From Planctomycetaceae bacterium (GTDB taxonomy: Bacteria; Planctomycetota; Planctomycetia; Pirellulales; UBA1268), in the NCBI GenBank assembly GCA_005789975.1, contig SXWC01000120.1:1-38450 (forward strand): a stretch of DNA of 38,450 nucleotides. The letters run 5' to 3'. Positions 24,076 to 32,082 of the stretch are shown in pieces (position 1 is the stretch's first letter; each line of letters opens with the position of its first letter). Below the pieces are notes generated by a model. The model had not been told where the DNA came from. It saw nothing but the letters and a program-made list of their open reading frames with translations, and made no database searches. The position numbers and the translations under genes were made by a program.

Positions 24076-25028
24076 CCGCCACGGGTGTGTTTCCCACGAT
24101 CGCCGTGTCGCTCGGTCCCTGCGACGACATGCGGGCCGAACTCTTCGTGCGACTGCTGGGCCCGGAATCCGCGGCGGGGCGGATCACCGGCACGATCGTC
24201 GGCCCCCAGCGCGGCCGTGACACGACGCTTCCAACGACGTCCCGACTCGTGCCGCTGCCGGGTGGCGATGCCGGCGCCGTCTCGCGGGCGATCCTCACCG
24301 AGCCGGCGTATTGGACGCCTGAGCTGCCGAATCTCTACCGCGTCGACGCCCGGGCCGATGGCCCGGGCGGCAAGGCCGTCGGCCAGGCCGAGACGCTCGT
24401 CGGCCTCCGCCGGCTCGGCGTTCGCGGCCGGTCGCTGTGGCTCAACGGTCGGCGGTGGGTGCCGCGTGCCGTGGTCGCCGCCGAGCGGCCCGATCTGGCC
24501 GCCCTGAAGGCCGCGTCGCTCGGGGCGCTGGTCACGGATGTCCGCGACGACGATCTCGCTCTGGCCGACACGATGGGTGTCGCCGTCATGCCGCTGCTCG
24601 GCGAGAACGACCTGACGCCGGCACGGATCGCCGCCCTCGCCCGGCATCCCGCCGCCCTGTTCGGACTGGTCGACGCCGACATCCCCGCTGAGCATGTCGC
24701 CGGCCGGGTTGCCACGCTGCGGCGAGCCAGGGGAACCATGTTGATCGGCCAGGTGTTCGACGGCAGCCAGCCGCCCCCTCCGTCGCAGCCGCTCGACTTC
24801 TCGGCCGTCAGGCTCGCCGCGGGCCAGGTGCCCCACGCAGCCTGGCGGGGCGTTTCCGCGGTGCCGCTGGTCGCTTGGCGACACGACGATGCCGAGCCGT
24901 CCACCGGACGATCGGCATGCGACGCCCTGCAGCGTGACCTCGCCGCCTGGGGGCTGGCGGCGGGCGTCGAGCGATTGCCCTGGGACTGGGCCGGATATCT
25001 CGTGGGTGTGGCTCCCCGGTCGCCCTGA
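24072..25028 (+). CDS. GH2-like beta-sandwich protein lacking visible catalytic part
   Basis: A 318-residue protein starting at GTG 24072, overlapping the stop of the ligase gene (GTGA). Residues 75-135 resemble the sugar-binding/immunoglobulin part of glycoside hydrolase family 2: WTPELPNLYR (81-90), then VGLRRLGVRGRSLWLNGRRW (110-129). In true GH2 enzymes this segment leads into a TIM barrel with NE and E catalytic residues; here the following 190 residues contain no such motif, though NLADTMGV-like and VDADIPAE pieces look like a decayed or shortened barrel. No signal peptide is seen, so it is cytoplasmic. Catalysis as a glycosidase is unlikely. Coupling to the ligase suggests a shared role, for example binding a glycolipid or a partner; this is inference. 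Confidence 0.6.
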   Translation: MTATGVFPTIAVSLGPCDDMRAELFVRLLGPESAAGRITGTIVGPQRGRDTTLPTTSRLVPLPGGDAGAVSRAILTEPAYWTPELPNLYRVDARADGPGGKAVGQAETLVGLRRLGVRGRSLWLNGRRWVPRAVVAAERPDLAALKAASLGALVTDVRDDDLALADTMGVAVMPLLGENDLTPARIAALARHPAALFGLVDADIPAEHVAGRVATLRRARGTMLIGQVFDGSQPPPPSQPLDFSAVRLAAGQVPHAAWRGVSAVPLVAWRHDDAEPSTGRSACDALQRDLAAWGLAAGVERLPWDWAGYLVGVAPRSP

Positions 25029-25109
25029 CGGGCTGGTGGGGCGGGGCCGCGTCTTCCCGGCGGCCGCGGCTTCCCGACACGAGTCGACGTCGTCCGTCGC
25101 TGCCCGGAG

Positions 25110-25115
25110 TAGGAT
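25110..25115 (+). promoter_or_regulatory. Possible -10 box for leaderless ThiF-like mRNA
   Basis: TAGGAT (25110-25115) ends 6 bases before the ATG at 25122, so transcription would begin at or next to the A of the start codon. The -35 region is weak (no good match at 16-18 bases). The same spacing is seen before tsaD at 32071-32076. Confidence 0.35.
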
Positions 25116-25121
25116 GTCCGC

Positions 25122-26156
25122 ATGTCCGACGCTGAAGTCGATCGCTACTCCCGCCAGGCACGTTTTGCACCGCTCGGCACGGATGGCCAGGCCAGGCTCG
25201 CCGCCGCCCGCGTCGCGGTGGTCGGCTGCGGTGCGCTCGGGAGTGTCGTCGCGATGACGCTGGCCCGTGCCGGCGTCGGGTTCATGCGACTCATCGATCG
25301 GGATGTTCCGGAAACCTCGAACCTCCCACGCCAGGTGCTCTTTGACGAGGCCGACGTCGCGGCGGGCCTGCCGAAGGCGGTCGCCGCAGCCGGGCAGATC
25401 GGCAGGATCAACTCCGGCGTTTCGATCGAGCCGATGGTCGCGGATCTCACGGCGGCCAATGTCGGCGAACTGCTCGGCGGGGTCGAGGTCATCGTCGATG
25501 GGACCGACAACTTCGAAGCCCGGTTCCTGGTGAACGAGTACGCCTGTCGGCACGCCGTGCCCTGGGTGCACGGCGGCGCCATCGGCGCCGAAGGCCGCGT
25601 GATGACGATCGTGCCCGGCCGAACGGCCTGCCTCAGGTGCCTGATCCCGGAACCACCGGCGCCGGGGGCCTTGCCCACGTGCGACACGGCCGGGATCATC
25701 GGCCCCGCAGCGCTGGTGGTCGGCGCCGTCGAGGCGGCCGAGGCGATGAAACTCATCGTGGGCGCCGTCGAGAAGACCGGCAATCGGCTGCTTGTCTGTG
25801 ATCTCTGGGACAACGTCTGGCGCACGATCGACGTGTCGTCACTGGCCGCCACGGGTTGCCCCACGTGTCGAGGCGGCGATTCTCCGTGGCTGGAGGGCCG
25901 GCTCGGCGGGCGGCCGACGCCGCTCTGCGGCCGCGACGCCGTGCAGGTGCCCTCGGCCGGCGGCGTGGTCGATCTGAAAGCGCTCGCCGCGCGGCTCGCG
26001 GTCTTGGGGAGCGTCGTCGCGAACCGGTGGATCGTACGTGCCGAGGTGGAGGAGGGAATCCAGCTTTCGGTCTTTGCCGACGGCCGCGCCATCGTGTCGG
26101 GCACCCGCGAGGAGGCGAGGGCCCGGGCGATCGTCTCCCGCTACCTGGGTGCCTGA
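25122..26156 (+). CDS. ThiF/MoeB/HesA-type E1-like adenylyltransferase
   Basis: A 344-residue E1-like enzyme that activates the C-terminus of a ThiS/MoaD-like sulfur-carrier protein by adenylation. Nucleotide-binding motif VVGCGALGS (33-41), Asp60, Asn67 and Arg70 for ATP, DGTDN (126-130), a zinc tetrad C170xxC173 and C246xxC249, and Cys187 in TCDTAG at the site used for thioester/persulfide in ThiF. Residues 250-344 are a small extra domain (LCGRDAVQV...VDLKALAARL...VFADGRAIVSG), known at the C-terminus of some MoeB/ThiF homologues. Whether it serves thiamine, molybdopterin or tRNA thiolation cannot be told; no carrier gene is in the window. The ATG lies 6 bases after TAGGAT without Shine-Dalgarno, so the mRNA may be leaderless. 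Its last 16 bases overlap the opposing ABC ATPase gene. Confidence 0.9.
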   Translation: MSDAEVDRYSRQARFAPLGTDGQARLAAARVAVVGCGALGSVVAMTLARAGVGFMRLIDRDVPETSNLPRQVLFDEADVAAGLPKAVAAAGQIGRINSGVSIEPMVADLTAANVGELLGGVEVIVDGTDNFEARFLVNEYACRHAVPWVHGGAIGAEGRVMTIVPGRTACLRCLIPEPPAPGALPTCDTAGIIGPAALVVGAVEAAEAMKLIVGAVEKTGNRLLVCDLWDNVWRTIDVSSLAATGCPTCRGGDSPWLEGRLGGRPTPLCGRDAVQVPSAGGVVDLKALAARLAVLGSVVANRWIVRAEVEEGIQLSVFADGRAIVSGTREEARARAIVSRYLGA

Positions 26157-27661
26157 CCGCCGGTCGCCGCCTCCATGATCGCCTGCTCGGTCGCCTCGGC
26201 CCGGGAAAACGCCGCCGTCAGCCGCCCCTCGGCGAGCACGAGAATCCGATCTGCAAGCGCGAGGAGCTCCGGCAACTCGCTCGACGTGAGGATCACCCCG
26301 AGACCGTTGCGGCAGAGTCGATCGATCAGTTGATAGAGTTCCGCCTTCGCGCCCACGTCGATGCCCCGGGTGGGGTCGTCGAGCAGCAGAACCCGCGGCT
26401 TCACCAGCAGCCAGCGGCCGATGATGCACTTCTGCTGGTTGCCGCCGGAGAGCCCGGTGATCGCGGCGTGCGGCCCGGACGTCTTCACGGCAGTCTCACG
26501 GAGGGGGCCGGCCACGACCGCCTCCTCGCGGGTCCGTGACAGCAGGCCACCCCGGACGGCGTCCCGCAGACCGCAGAGGCTCACGTTGGCCGCGACGTCG
26601 AGGTCGGGGAAGAGGCCGAGCCGTTTGCGGTCCTCGGTGACCATCGCGATCCCGGCATCGCAGGCATCCTTCGGGTGCGTGAATCGCACGGGCCGGCCGT
26701 CGAACAGAATCTCACCCGTCCAGGTCGGCTCGGCGGCACCGAAGATCGTTTCGAGCAGTTCCGTACGCCCCGCGCCCATGAGCCCGGCGATACCGACGAT
26801 CTCGCCGGCGTGGAGGTCGAGCGACACGTCCTTGAGCCGGTACCCACGCGGATGCTCGGGCCAGGGCAGCGTGAGCCCGCGGACCTCGAGCAGCCTGGCG
26901 CCCCGGGCTCGCTTGCCATGAAAATCGTGGTCGGCGATCTCGCGGCCCACCATCCAGCCGGTGATCTCCCGGGGCGTCGTCGTGCCGCGGTCCACCGACT
27001 TCACGTGGCGACCATCCCTGAGCACGGTGATCCGGTCAGCCAGCCGGAAGACCTCGTCCATCTTGTGTGTGATCAAGAGGATCGTCACACCTCGTTGCCG
27101 CAGCCGGGCGATCACGCGGTCGAGCCGGGCCACCTCCGTCTCGGTCAGGGCGCTCGTCGGCTCGTCCATGATCAGGATGTCGCTCTCGAGCGACAACGCC
27201 TTGGCGATCTCGAGAAGCTGCTGATCGCCGACGCGGAGCGCGCCGGCGGGAATCCGCGGGTCGAGCGGGCATTCCAGTTGGGCGAGCAGTGCCCCGGCCT
27301 CCCGCTCCATCGCGGCGTTGTCGAGCAAGCCGAGGGGCGTCCGCTTTTCACGCCCGAGAAAGATGTTCGCCGCGGCCGAGAGTTGCTCCACCAGGTTGAG
27401 CTCCTGGTGGATGATGGCGATCCCCGCCGCCTCCGCGTCCCGTGTGCCCCGGAAGGCCGCCGGCACGCCGCGGATGGCGATCTCGCCGTCGTAATCGTTG
27501 ATCACGCCCGAGAGGATCTTCATGAGCGTGCTCTTGCCGGCGCCATTTTCGCCGCAGATGGCGTGGCACTCGCCGGGCATGATTTCGAAGGCGACGTCGG
27601 CGAGCGCCACGACGCCGGCGAACCGTTTGCCGACCCCGCGAAAGGCGATGATCGGCGTCAT
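26141..27661 (-). CDS. CUT2-family sugar ABC transporter, double ATPase subunit
   Basis: A 506-residue protein with two fused ABC ATPase domains, as in RbsA/MglA. N-terminal half: Walker A GENGAGKST (37-45), Walker B ILIMDEPTSAL, H-loop THKMDEVFRLAD. C-terminal half: a degenerate Walker A region GLMGAGRTELLE, signature LSGGNQQK and Walker B VLLLDDPTRGIDVGAK. The asymmetry, with one intact and one altered ATP site, is typical of the class. Its ATG overlaps the permease stop (ATGA), so the subunits are co-translated. Substrate is likely a monosaccharide such as ribose, xylose or galactose but cannot be told from sequence. The 3' end overlaps the convergent ThiF-like gene by 16 bases. Confidence 0.94.
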   Translation of the reverse strand: MTPIIAFRGVGKRFAGVVALADVAFEIMPGECHAICGENGAGKSTLMKILSGVINDYDGEIAIRGVPAAFRGTRDAEAAGIAIIHQELNLVEQLSAAANIFLGREKRTPLGLLDNAAMEREAGALLAQLECPLDPRIPAGALRVGDQQLLEIAKALSLESDILIMDEPTSALTETEVARLDRVIARLRQRGVTILLITHKMDEVFRLADRITVLRDGRHVKSVDRGTTTPREITGWMVGREIADHDFHGKRARGARLLEVRGLTLPWPEHPRGYRLKDVSLDLHAGEIVGIAGLMGAGRTELLETIFGAAEPTWTGEILFDGRPVRFTHPKDACDAGIAMVTEDRKRLGLFPDLDVAANVSLCGLRDAVRGGLLSRTREEAVVAGPLRETAVKTSGPHAAITGLSGGNQQKCIIGRWLLVKPRVLLLDDPTRGIDVGAKAELYQLIDRLCRNGLGVILTSSELPELLALADRILVLAEGRLTAAFSRAEATEQAIMEAATGGQAPR

Positions 27662-28896
27662 GACGTGCCGCGACCCTCCGCCCCGCGGATGGCGAAGAGG
27701 AGCAGCAGCACGCCGCCGCCGACCGCAAGCCCGAGGAGGCCGGTGCGGCCGCGGAACGCCTCCACATTGGCCGACCCCATCACCGCCAGCAGGCCGGCGA
27801 ACGTGGCGATCGTCGGGATGGCCGCGAGCCCGCGGTAGCCGGGGAAGAGCGTGCGTCCGGCCTTCGTCAGCTGGCTGAACTGGGTGAGCGTGACGGCGAG
27901 GGCCACGATGATGCCCACGATCATCCCTTCGTAGACGTCGGCGCTGGCCTTGATCAACTTCGACACGGCGTCGATGACGAGCCGCAGGAAAAGCGCGCCG
28001 AGGACGGTGCCGGTCACGGTGCCGATGCCCCCCTGCAGGCTGCAGCCACCGACGACCGCCGCGGCTATCGCGTTGAGTTCGTATCCGCGGGCGAGATTGC
28101 CCGGTTGGGCCACGCTGCTGTCGGCCATCAGGAAGACGCCCGCCAGGGCGGCCGTCAGGCTGCCGTAGCAGTAGGCGAACCATTTCACGTTCTCGGTGCG
28201 GATGCCGCTCAGGCGGGTGGCCTGTTCGTTGCCGCCGAGCGCGTAGAGATGCCGGCCGAGCACCGTCCGCGAGAGGATCAGCCAGGTGACCACCGCGAGC
28301 ACGAGGAACGTGCCCGTCGAGATCCAGACGTTGTGCTCCTTGAGCCAGCCGAAGAAAGGGGTGTTGACGTTGATCTGCTGCGACTCGCTCCCCCAGCGCT
28401 CCTTGGTCACGAACAGGCACATCGCCCGGGCGAAGCTCCGCAGGCCCACCAGCGTGGCGAGCGTGGCCACGAAGGGGGGCAGTCGGATCGACGTGATCAG
28501 CCAGGTGTGCAGCGTGCCGACAAGCAGCCCGGAGAGCATCGCGCCGCCGATCGCGGCGGCGATGCCGAGCGGGGGCACCGTGACGAGCCGCTTGTCATCG
28601 ACGTCGGAAAACAGGGCCAGGAGAAGGGCGCAGGTCGTGGCGCTGAAGGCGACCATCGATCCGGCCGAGAGATCGATGCCCCCCGCGATGATCACCACGG
28701 CCGCACCGAGGGCGATGATGCCCAGCAGCGCGGTGTTTCGCAGGATGATGTCGCGGCTCTCGGCCCAGTTCGCGAAGTAGGTGTGATTCGGGTCGAGCCA
28801 TCCGGTGCCCACGAACACGAGCACGATCGCGCCCAGAAGGGCGAGTTCGTGCCGGGGCAGCCGCCAGCCGCCGCCCGAGGTGCCGGAGAGGTTCAT
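27658..28896 (-). CDS. CUT2-family sugar ABC transporter, permease subunit
   Basis: A 412-residue inner-membrane permease of the RbsC/XylH type, with about ten hydrophobic segments. Family signatures include GIIALGAAVVIIAGGIDLSAGS near residues 52-73 and the EAA-like cytoplasmic stretch GRHLYALGGNEQATRLSGI, plus AAAVVGGCSLQGGIGTVTG. It is longer than E. coli RbsC: a loop of about 30 residues (LFVTKERWGSESQQINVNTPFFGWLKEHN region) is inserted mid-protein, and one further hydrophobic segment follows at the C-terminus. ATG 28896 lies 2 bases after the binding-protein stop; ATG at 28932 would add 12 residues. Confidence 0.92.
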   Translation of the reverse strand: MNLSGTSGGGWRLPRHELALLGAIVLVFVGTGWLDPNHTYFANWAESRDIILRNTALLGIIALGAAVVIIAGGIDLSAGSMVAFSATTCALLLALFSDVDDKRLVTVPPLGIAAAIGGAMLSGLLVGTLHTWLITSIRLPPFVATLATLVGLRSFARAMCLFVTKERWGSESQQINVNTPFFGWLKEHNVWISTGTFLVLAVVTWLILSRTVLGRHLYALGGNEQATRLSGIRTENVKWFAYCYGSLTAALAGVFLMADSSVAQPGNLARGYELNAIAAAVVGGCSLQGGIGTVTGTVLGALFLRLVIDAVSKLIKASADVYEGMIVGIIVALAVTLTQFSQLTKAGRTLFPGYRGLAAIPTIATFAGLLAVMGSANVEAFRGRTGLLGLAVGGGVLLLLFAIRGAEGRGTS

Positions 28897-28898
28897 AG

Positions 28899-30071
28899 TC
28901 AGGAGCTGGTGAGGTTGTATTTCGCCAGCCACGCCTTGAAGTCGGGCAGCGTCATGAACTCGACCACGTTGGGATCGAAGAGTTCCGGCTTCACCGGCGA
29001 TGACGCGTCCGGCACGACCACGCGCAGGCCGGTCGTGTGGATGTCGCCCTCGGCCTCGCCGGCCCGCGGGTACATCTCCTTGATGACCGCCTCGTCCTTC
29101 TCGACCATCGCCTTGAGGAGCCGCACGGTTCGCACGCCCATCTCGAATGGATTCTGGACGACCATCACGTCGATGTTCCCCTTTTCCATCTGAGAGATCG
29201 CCAGGTCGGCCGCGTCAAAGGTCGCGACGACGTACTTGTCGCGGGTTCCCGTCTCGGTGACCACGTCGGCGATCGCCGGAGCGTTGTAGGCCCAGATGCC
29301 CACGAGCGCCGCGAGATCCTTGTGGTTCTGCGTGGCGTTACGGACGTTGTCGCGTGCCCTCGGCAGATCCATCTCGTCGGCCATTCGGTCACGTTCGACG
29401 TAGTTCCCCCCCAGGGTCTCCTTGACCCCGTTCATGCGGCTGCGGGCGTTGTCGTTGTCGGTGAAGCCGGCAAACTGGACATACCCCCCGTTCTCGACCC
29501 CCTTGGCCTCGAGGATCGCCCGCGTGGCGGCGCCGAGTGTCCGCCCGCCGACGACGTTGTCGGTGCCGATGTAGTAGGGCCTGGCGTCCCGAAACGTGCC
29601 GCGGTTCACGTCGCCGTCGACCGTGATCACCTTCACGCCCTTCGCCTGGAGTTTCTTCATCTCCTCGACGATCGACTGGTTGTCGGCCTGGATCACGCTG
29701 ATGGCGATGCCGGCGATGTCGTCCTGGGTGGCGTATTGCCGCAGCCTCTCGATCTGCCCCTCGGCCGATGCGTTGTTCACGTCGCGGGAGACGCTGATGC
29801 CCGCCGCGGCACAGCCGAAGCGTTGCTCGCCTTCCTTCAGCCCGCTGAGCAGGGCGTCCCAGAAAGGATCGTCGCCGTTGGTGATGAAGACGAAACGCTT
29901 CGCGACCGCCTTCGTGCCGGCGGCGGATGGCCCGTCACCCGTGACGGGGGGCGGGACCGGCTTCCCGTTCGAACAGCCGAACGTCAGCCCCACGGCGCAG
30001 GCCAACGTCGCCAGCCAGCCGGGCAGGAAGGGTCGAGTGGGGCCATGCGGCCGGATTGCATCGAATGTCAT
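28899..30071 (-). CDS. CUT2-family sugar-binding lipoprotein
   Basis: A 390-residue periplasmic binding protein of the RbsB family, first gene of the transporter trio. The N-terminal signal peptide ends in a lipobox LTFGC with lipidated Cys33, followed by a Gly/Pro/Ser linker to about residue 55. The type I fold starts at KRFVFITNGDDPFWDALLSGLKEG and continues with AISVIQADNQSIVEEMKKLQAKGVKVITVDGDVN and the hinge GTDNVVGGRTLGAA. A late Asp-rich segment (ATFDAADLAISQMEKGNIDVMVVQNP) lines the sugar site in the family. It captures the sugar for the permease. Upstream is a flavin reductase-like gene 71 bases away; GGGGGA about 11 bases before the ATG may be the ribosome binding site. Confidence 0.93.
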   Translation of the reverse strand: MTFDAIRPHGPTRPFLPGWLATLACAVGLTFGCSNGKPVPPPVTGDGPSAAGTKAVAKRFVFITNGDDPFWDALLSGLKEGEQRFGCAAAGISVSRDVNNASAEGQIERLRQYATQDDIAGIAISVIQADNQSIVEEMKKLQAKGVKVITVDGDVNRGTFRDARPYYIGTDNVVGGRTLGAATRAILEAKGVENGGYVQFAGFTDNDNARSRMNGVKETLGGNYVERDRMADEMDLPRARDNVRNATQNHKDLAALVGIWAYNAPAIADVVTETGTRDKYVVATFDAADLAISQMEKGNIDVMVVQNPFEMGVRTVRLLKAMVEKDEAVIKEMYPRAGEAEGDIHTTGLRVVVPDASSPVKPELFDPNVVEFMTLPDFKAWLAKYNLTSS

Positions 30072-30142
30072 CGCTGCACGATTCCCCCGGAGGTGTCTGG
30101 AATGCCACCGACCGACTTACTTTGGAAAGCCGGCTCGGGAAG

Positions 30143-30652
30143 TCAATAGCGTAGCCCGTTTTTCCGGACGTGCACCAGCGGTTGCGGGCTGTCCGTCCCG
30201 GCCCCGGAGACGACTTCGGCCAGCACGACGACATGGTCACCATGGGCCACACGGGCGACGGGCCTGCACTCCATCCAGGCGGCCGCGTCGGCCAACGCCG
30301 CCGCGCCGCCGGCCGTACGGTGCACCATGAGCCCGTCGAACGCGTCGGCCGCGGGCTTCCCGAAGCGGGCGAGCAGCGGACGCTGTGATTCGCCGAGCAC
30401 GCTCACGACGAACGGCGTGCCGCGATCGAGCACGGCGAGCAGGTCGCGAGACGCCGCCACGGCGATGCTCACCAGCGGCGGGGCGAAGCCCGCCTGCATC
30501 ACCCAACTCGCCAGCATGGAGCGGTCGGTGTCGCCTTCCCGCCAGGCGACGATGAACAGTCCGCTGGGGATGCGGCCGAGGGCGGCCGCGATCTTCGGGT
30601 CCGTCTCCGGCCGTGATGGCGGGGGATTGTCGGTTTGGGTCATCGGCTTCAT
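30143..30652 (-). CDS. Flavin reductase-like FMN-binding split-barrel protein
   Basis: A 169-residue protein of the flavin reductase-like (FMN-binding split barrel) family. The core strands are seen as ALGRIPSGLFIVAWREGDTDRSMLASWVMQAGFAPPLVSIAV, and the family's later block as RGTPFVVSVLGESQRPLLARFGKP (with the typical F...S.L...Q..L...F spacing). Such proteins reduce free flavins with NAD(P)H or serve in oxygenase and flavodiiron systems; the partner here is not visible. Two in-frame ATGs (30652 and 30643) are possible and neither has a clear ribosome binding site. It is leftward and directly upstream of the sugar transporter, with a TTGACT -35-like box overlapping its stop. Confidence 0.88.
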   Translation of the reverse strand: MKPMTQTDNPPPSRPETDPKIAAALGRIPSGLFIVAWREGDTDRSMLASWVMQAGFAPPLVSIAVAASRDLLAVLDRGTPFVVSVLGESQRPLLARFGKPAADAFDGLMVHRTAGGAAALADAAAWMECRPVARVAHGDHVVVLAEVVSGAGTDSPQPLVHVRKNGLRY

Positions 30653-30906
30653 GTGCGTGGTGGTGGCAGACCGGGAGGCCGGGGCAGGGATGGCGATCTG
30701 CCGGCTTCCCGATCCTGCGCCGCTTGCCGCGGCCGGACCTTGTGCAGAAGTCGACGGAAGATGTCGCTTGCGAACCCACCCCCGTCCTGCCGATCAGTCT
30801 GTGGAGGCCGCGGAGGTGGTCGCTAGAGTGTCGCCTCGACCCTCATCATCTGCAAGCCATGGTCGCCTCCAGTCGCGAACCGTCAGTCATCGATCAAAGT
30901 CGCTTC
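30653..30906. other. Intergenic region between flavin reductase-like and DUF1207 genes
   Basis: About 254 bases between divergent genes. No RNA gene or strong hairpin was found. A TAGAGT at 30824-30829 could be a -10 for the rightward gene but lacks a good -35. ATG 30859 is an alternative start for the DUF1207 gene, in which case the gap is 206 bases. Confidence 0.4.
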
Positions 30907-32055
30907 ATGCCCATCGTGACCATTTCCGCTTCGATCCGCCTTTCTCGCGAACACCGTTCGCGGCGGGCGTGGTCGTTCGGCCTCCGCGGGCTGACGATGC
31001 TCGTCGCCATGACGGTGTCCTGGGCCGCAGCCCAGGCCCAGGAGGGACTGTCCGCCGACGTGGAGACGCTGCCCCGACTCGCACTGCCCGCCGATGGGTT
31101 TTACGAGTCGGACGAATCGCCGGTCATTCACGACCTGCCCCCGACCAGGTCCCGGGGCCCGGTGCTTCTCGACGGCGAATATGACCCCGGGGAATGTTGC
31201 CCCGACGTCTGTGCGCCCGTGCATGCGGCGTACCCGGATTGCTTCGACGACCTCTGGGCGGCGCGGCCGTGGTCGTGGCAACTGCTGCCCAACAACCTCA
31301 TCTACACAAGCTACCTCGCCGGACCGAAAGAATCGCGGATCGGATCGGTGTGGTACAAGGACTCCGCGGCCGATCCGCTCGATCCGTCGGTCAGCAACGA
31401 CTGGCTCTGGGACACGACCCTCGGAGGGCGGGCCTCGGTGCTCCGCTACGGTTCCGACACCGTCCTCCACCCGCAGGGCTTCGAGGTCCAGATCGAGGGG
31501 GCGGCGTTCGTGCGACTCGATCCGCAGGATGACCGCGATCTCCGGTCCGCCGACTACCGCTTCGGTGTTCCGTTCGTCTATGGCGTGGGCCGCTGGCAGA
31601 CGAAACTCGCCTACTACCACAACAGCGCGCACCTGGGCGACGAGTCGATGCTCAAATACCCGGACTTCCCCCGGGTGAACTACGTCCGCGACGTGATCGT
31701 GTGGGGAAATTCCTACTACCTCTTCGATTGGATGCGACTCTACGGCGAGGTCGGCTGGGCGTTCTTCAACTCCGGTGGCTCCGAGCCGTGGGAGTTTCAA
31801 TTCGGCACGGAACTCATCCAGGCCAGACCGACGGGTGCCCGCGGTGCGCCGTTTTTTGCCATCAACGGCATGACGCGGCAGGAACTCGACTGGGGGGGCA
31901 ACGTCTGCGCGCAGGCCGGCTGGGCCTGGCGGGGCCGACGGAGCGAGAAGCTCTTTCGGATCGGGTTTGAATATCTCTACGGATCCGATCCGCAGTATGA
32001 GTTCGTGTTCTACAACCAGAACCGCGCCGGCATCGGCATGTGGTACGACTTTTGA
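30907..32055 (+). CDS. DUF1207 outer-membrane protein
   Basis: A 382-residue exported protein of the DUF1207 family, found in planctomycetes and some other Gram-negative bacteria. The start is uncertain (ATG 30907 or 30859); from 30907 an Arg-rich N-region leads into the signal peptide LTMLVAMTVSWAAAQAQ. After an acidic linker comes the family core LLPNNLIYTSYLAGPKESRIGS, followed by beta-strand-rich segments such as DTTLGGRASVLRYGSD, VQIEGAAFVRLD, GVPFVYGVGRWQTKLAYYHN and a last strand ending in IGMWYDF, an aromatic C-terminus typical of outer-membrane beta-barrels. Function is unknown; homologues are often annotated as hypothetical. Two Cys pairs (CCPDVC and a lone C) lie in the N-terminal linker. 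Confidence 0.85.
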   Translation: MPIVTISASIRLSREHRSRRAWSFGLRGLTMLVAMTVSWAAAQAQEGLSADVETLPRLALPADGFYESDESPVIHDLPPTRSRGPVLLDGEYDPGECCPDVCAPVHAAYPDCFDDLWAARPWSWQLLPNNLIYTSYLAGPKESRIGSVWYKDSAADPLDPSVSNDWLWDTTLGGRASVLRYGSDTVLHPQGFEVQIEGAAFVRLDPQDDRDLRSADYRFGVPFVYGVGRWQTKLAYYHNSAHLGDESMLKYPDFPRVNYVRDVIVWGNSYYLFDWMRLYGEVGWAFFNSGGSEPWEFQFGTELIQARPTGARGAPFFAINGMTRQELDWGGNVCAQAGWAWRGRRSEKLFRIGFEYLYGSDPQYEFVFYNQNRAGIGMWYDF

Positions 32056-32070
32056 AGGTGGCCGGGTTGG

Positions 32071-32076
32071 TATAAA
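32071..32076 (+). promoter_or_regulatory. Possible -10 box for leaderless tsaD mRNA
   Basis: TATAAA (32071-32076), preceded by TGG as an extended -10, ends 6 bases before the ATG of tsaD. There is no Shine-Dalgarno before this ATG. The -35 region is weak. The arrangement matches TAGGAT before the ThiF-like gene at 25110-25115. Confidence 0.4.
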
Positions 32077-32082
32077 GCCATC

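Noticed and set aside
23409..25571. 720-codon leftward open frame across the ligase, GH2-like and ThiF-like genes
   Set aside because: It spans three real genes on the other strand and shows no protein-like segments.
30072..30146. TTGACT as -35 of a promoter for the sugar-binding lipoprotein gene
   Set aside because: The box is good but no acceptable -10 is found at 16-19 bases, so I did not list it as a promoter.
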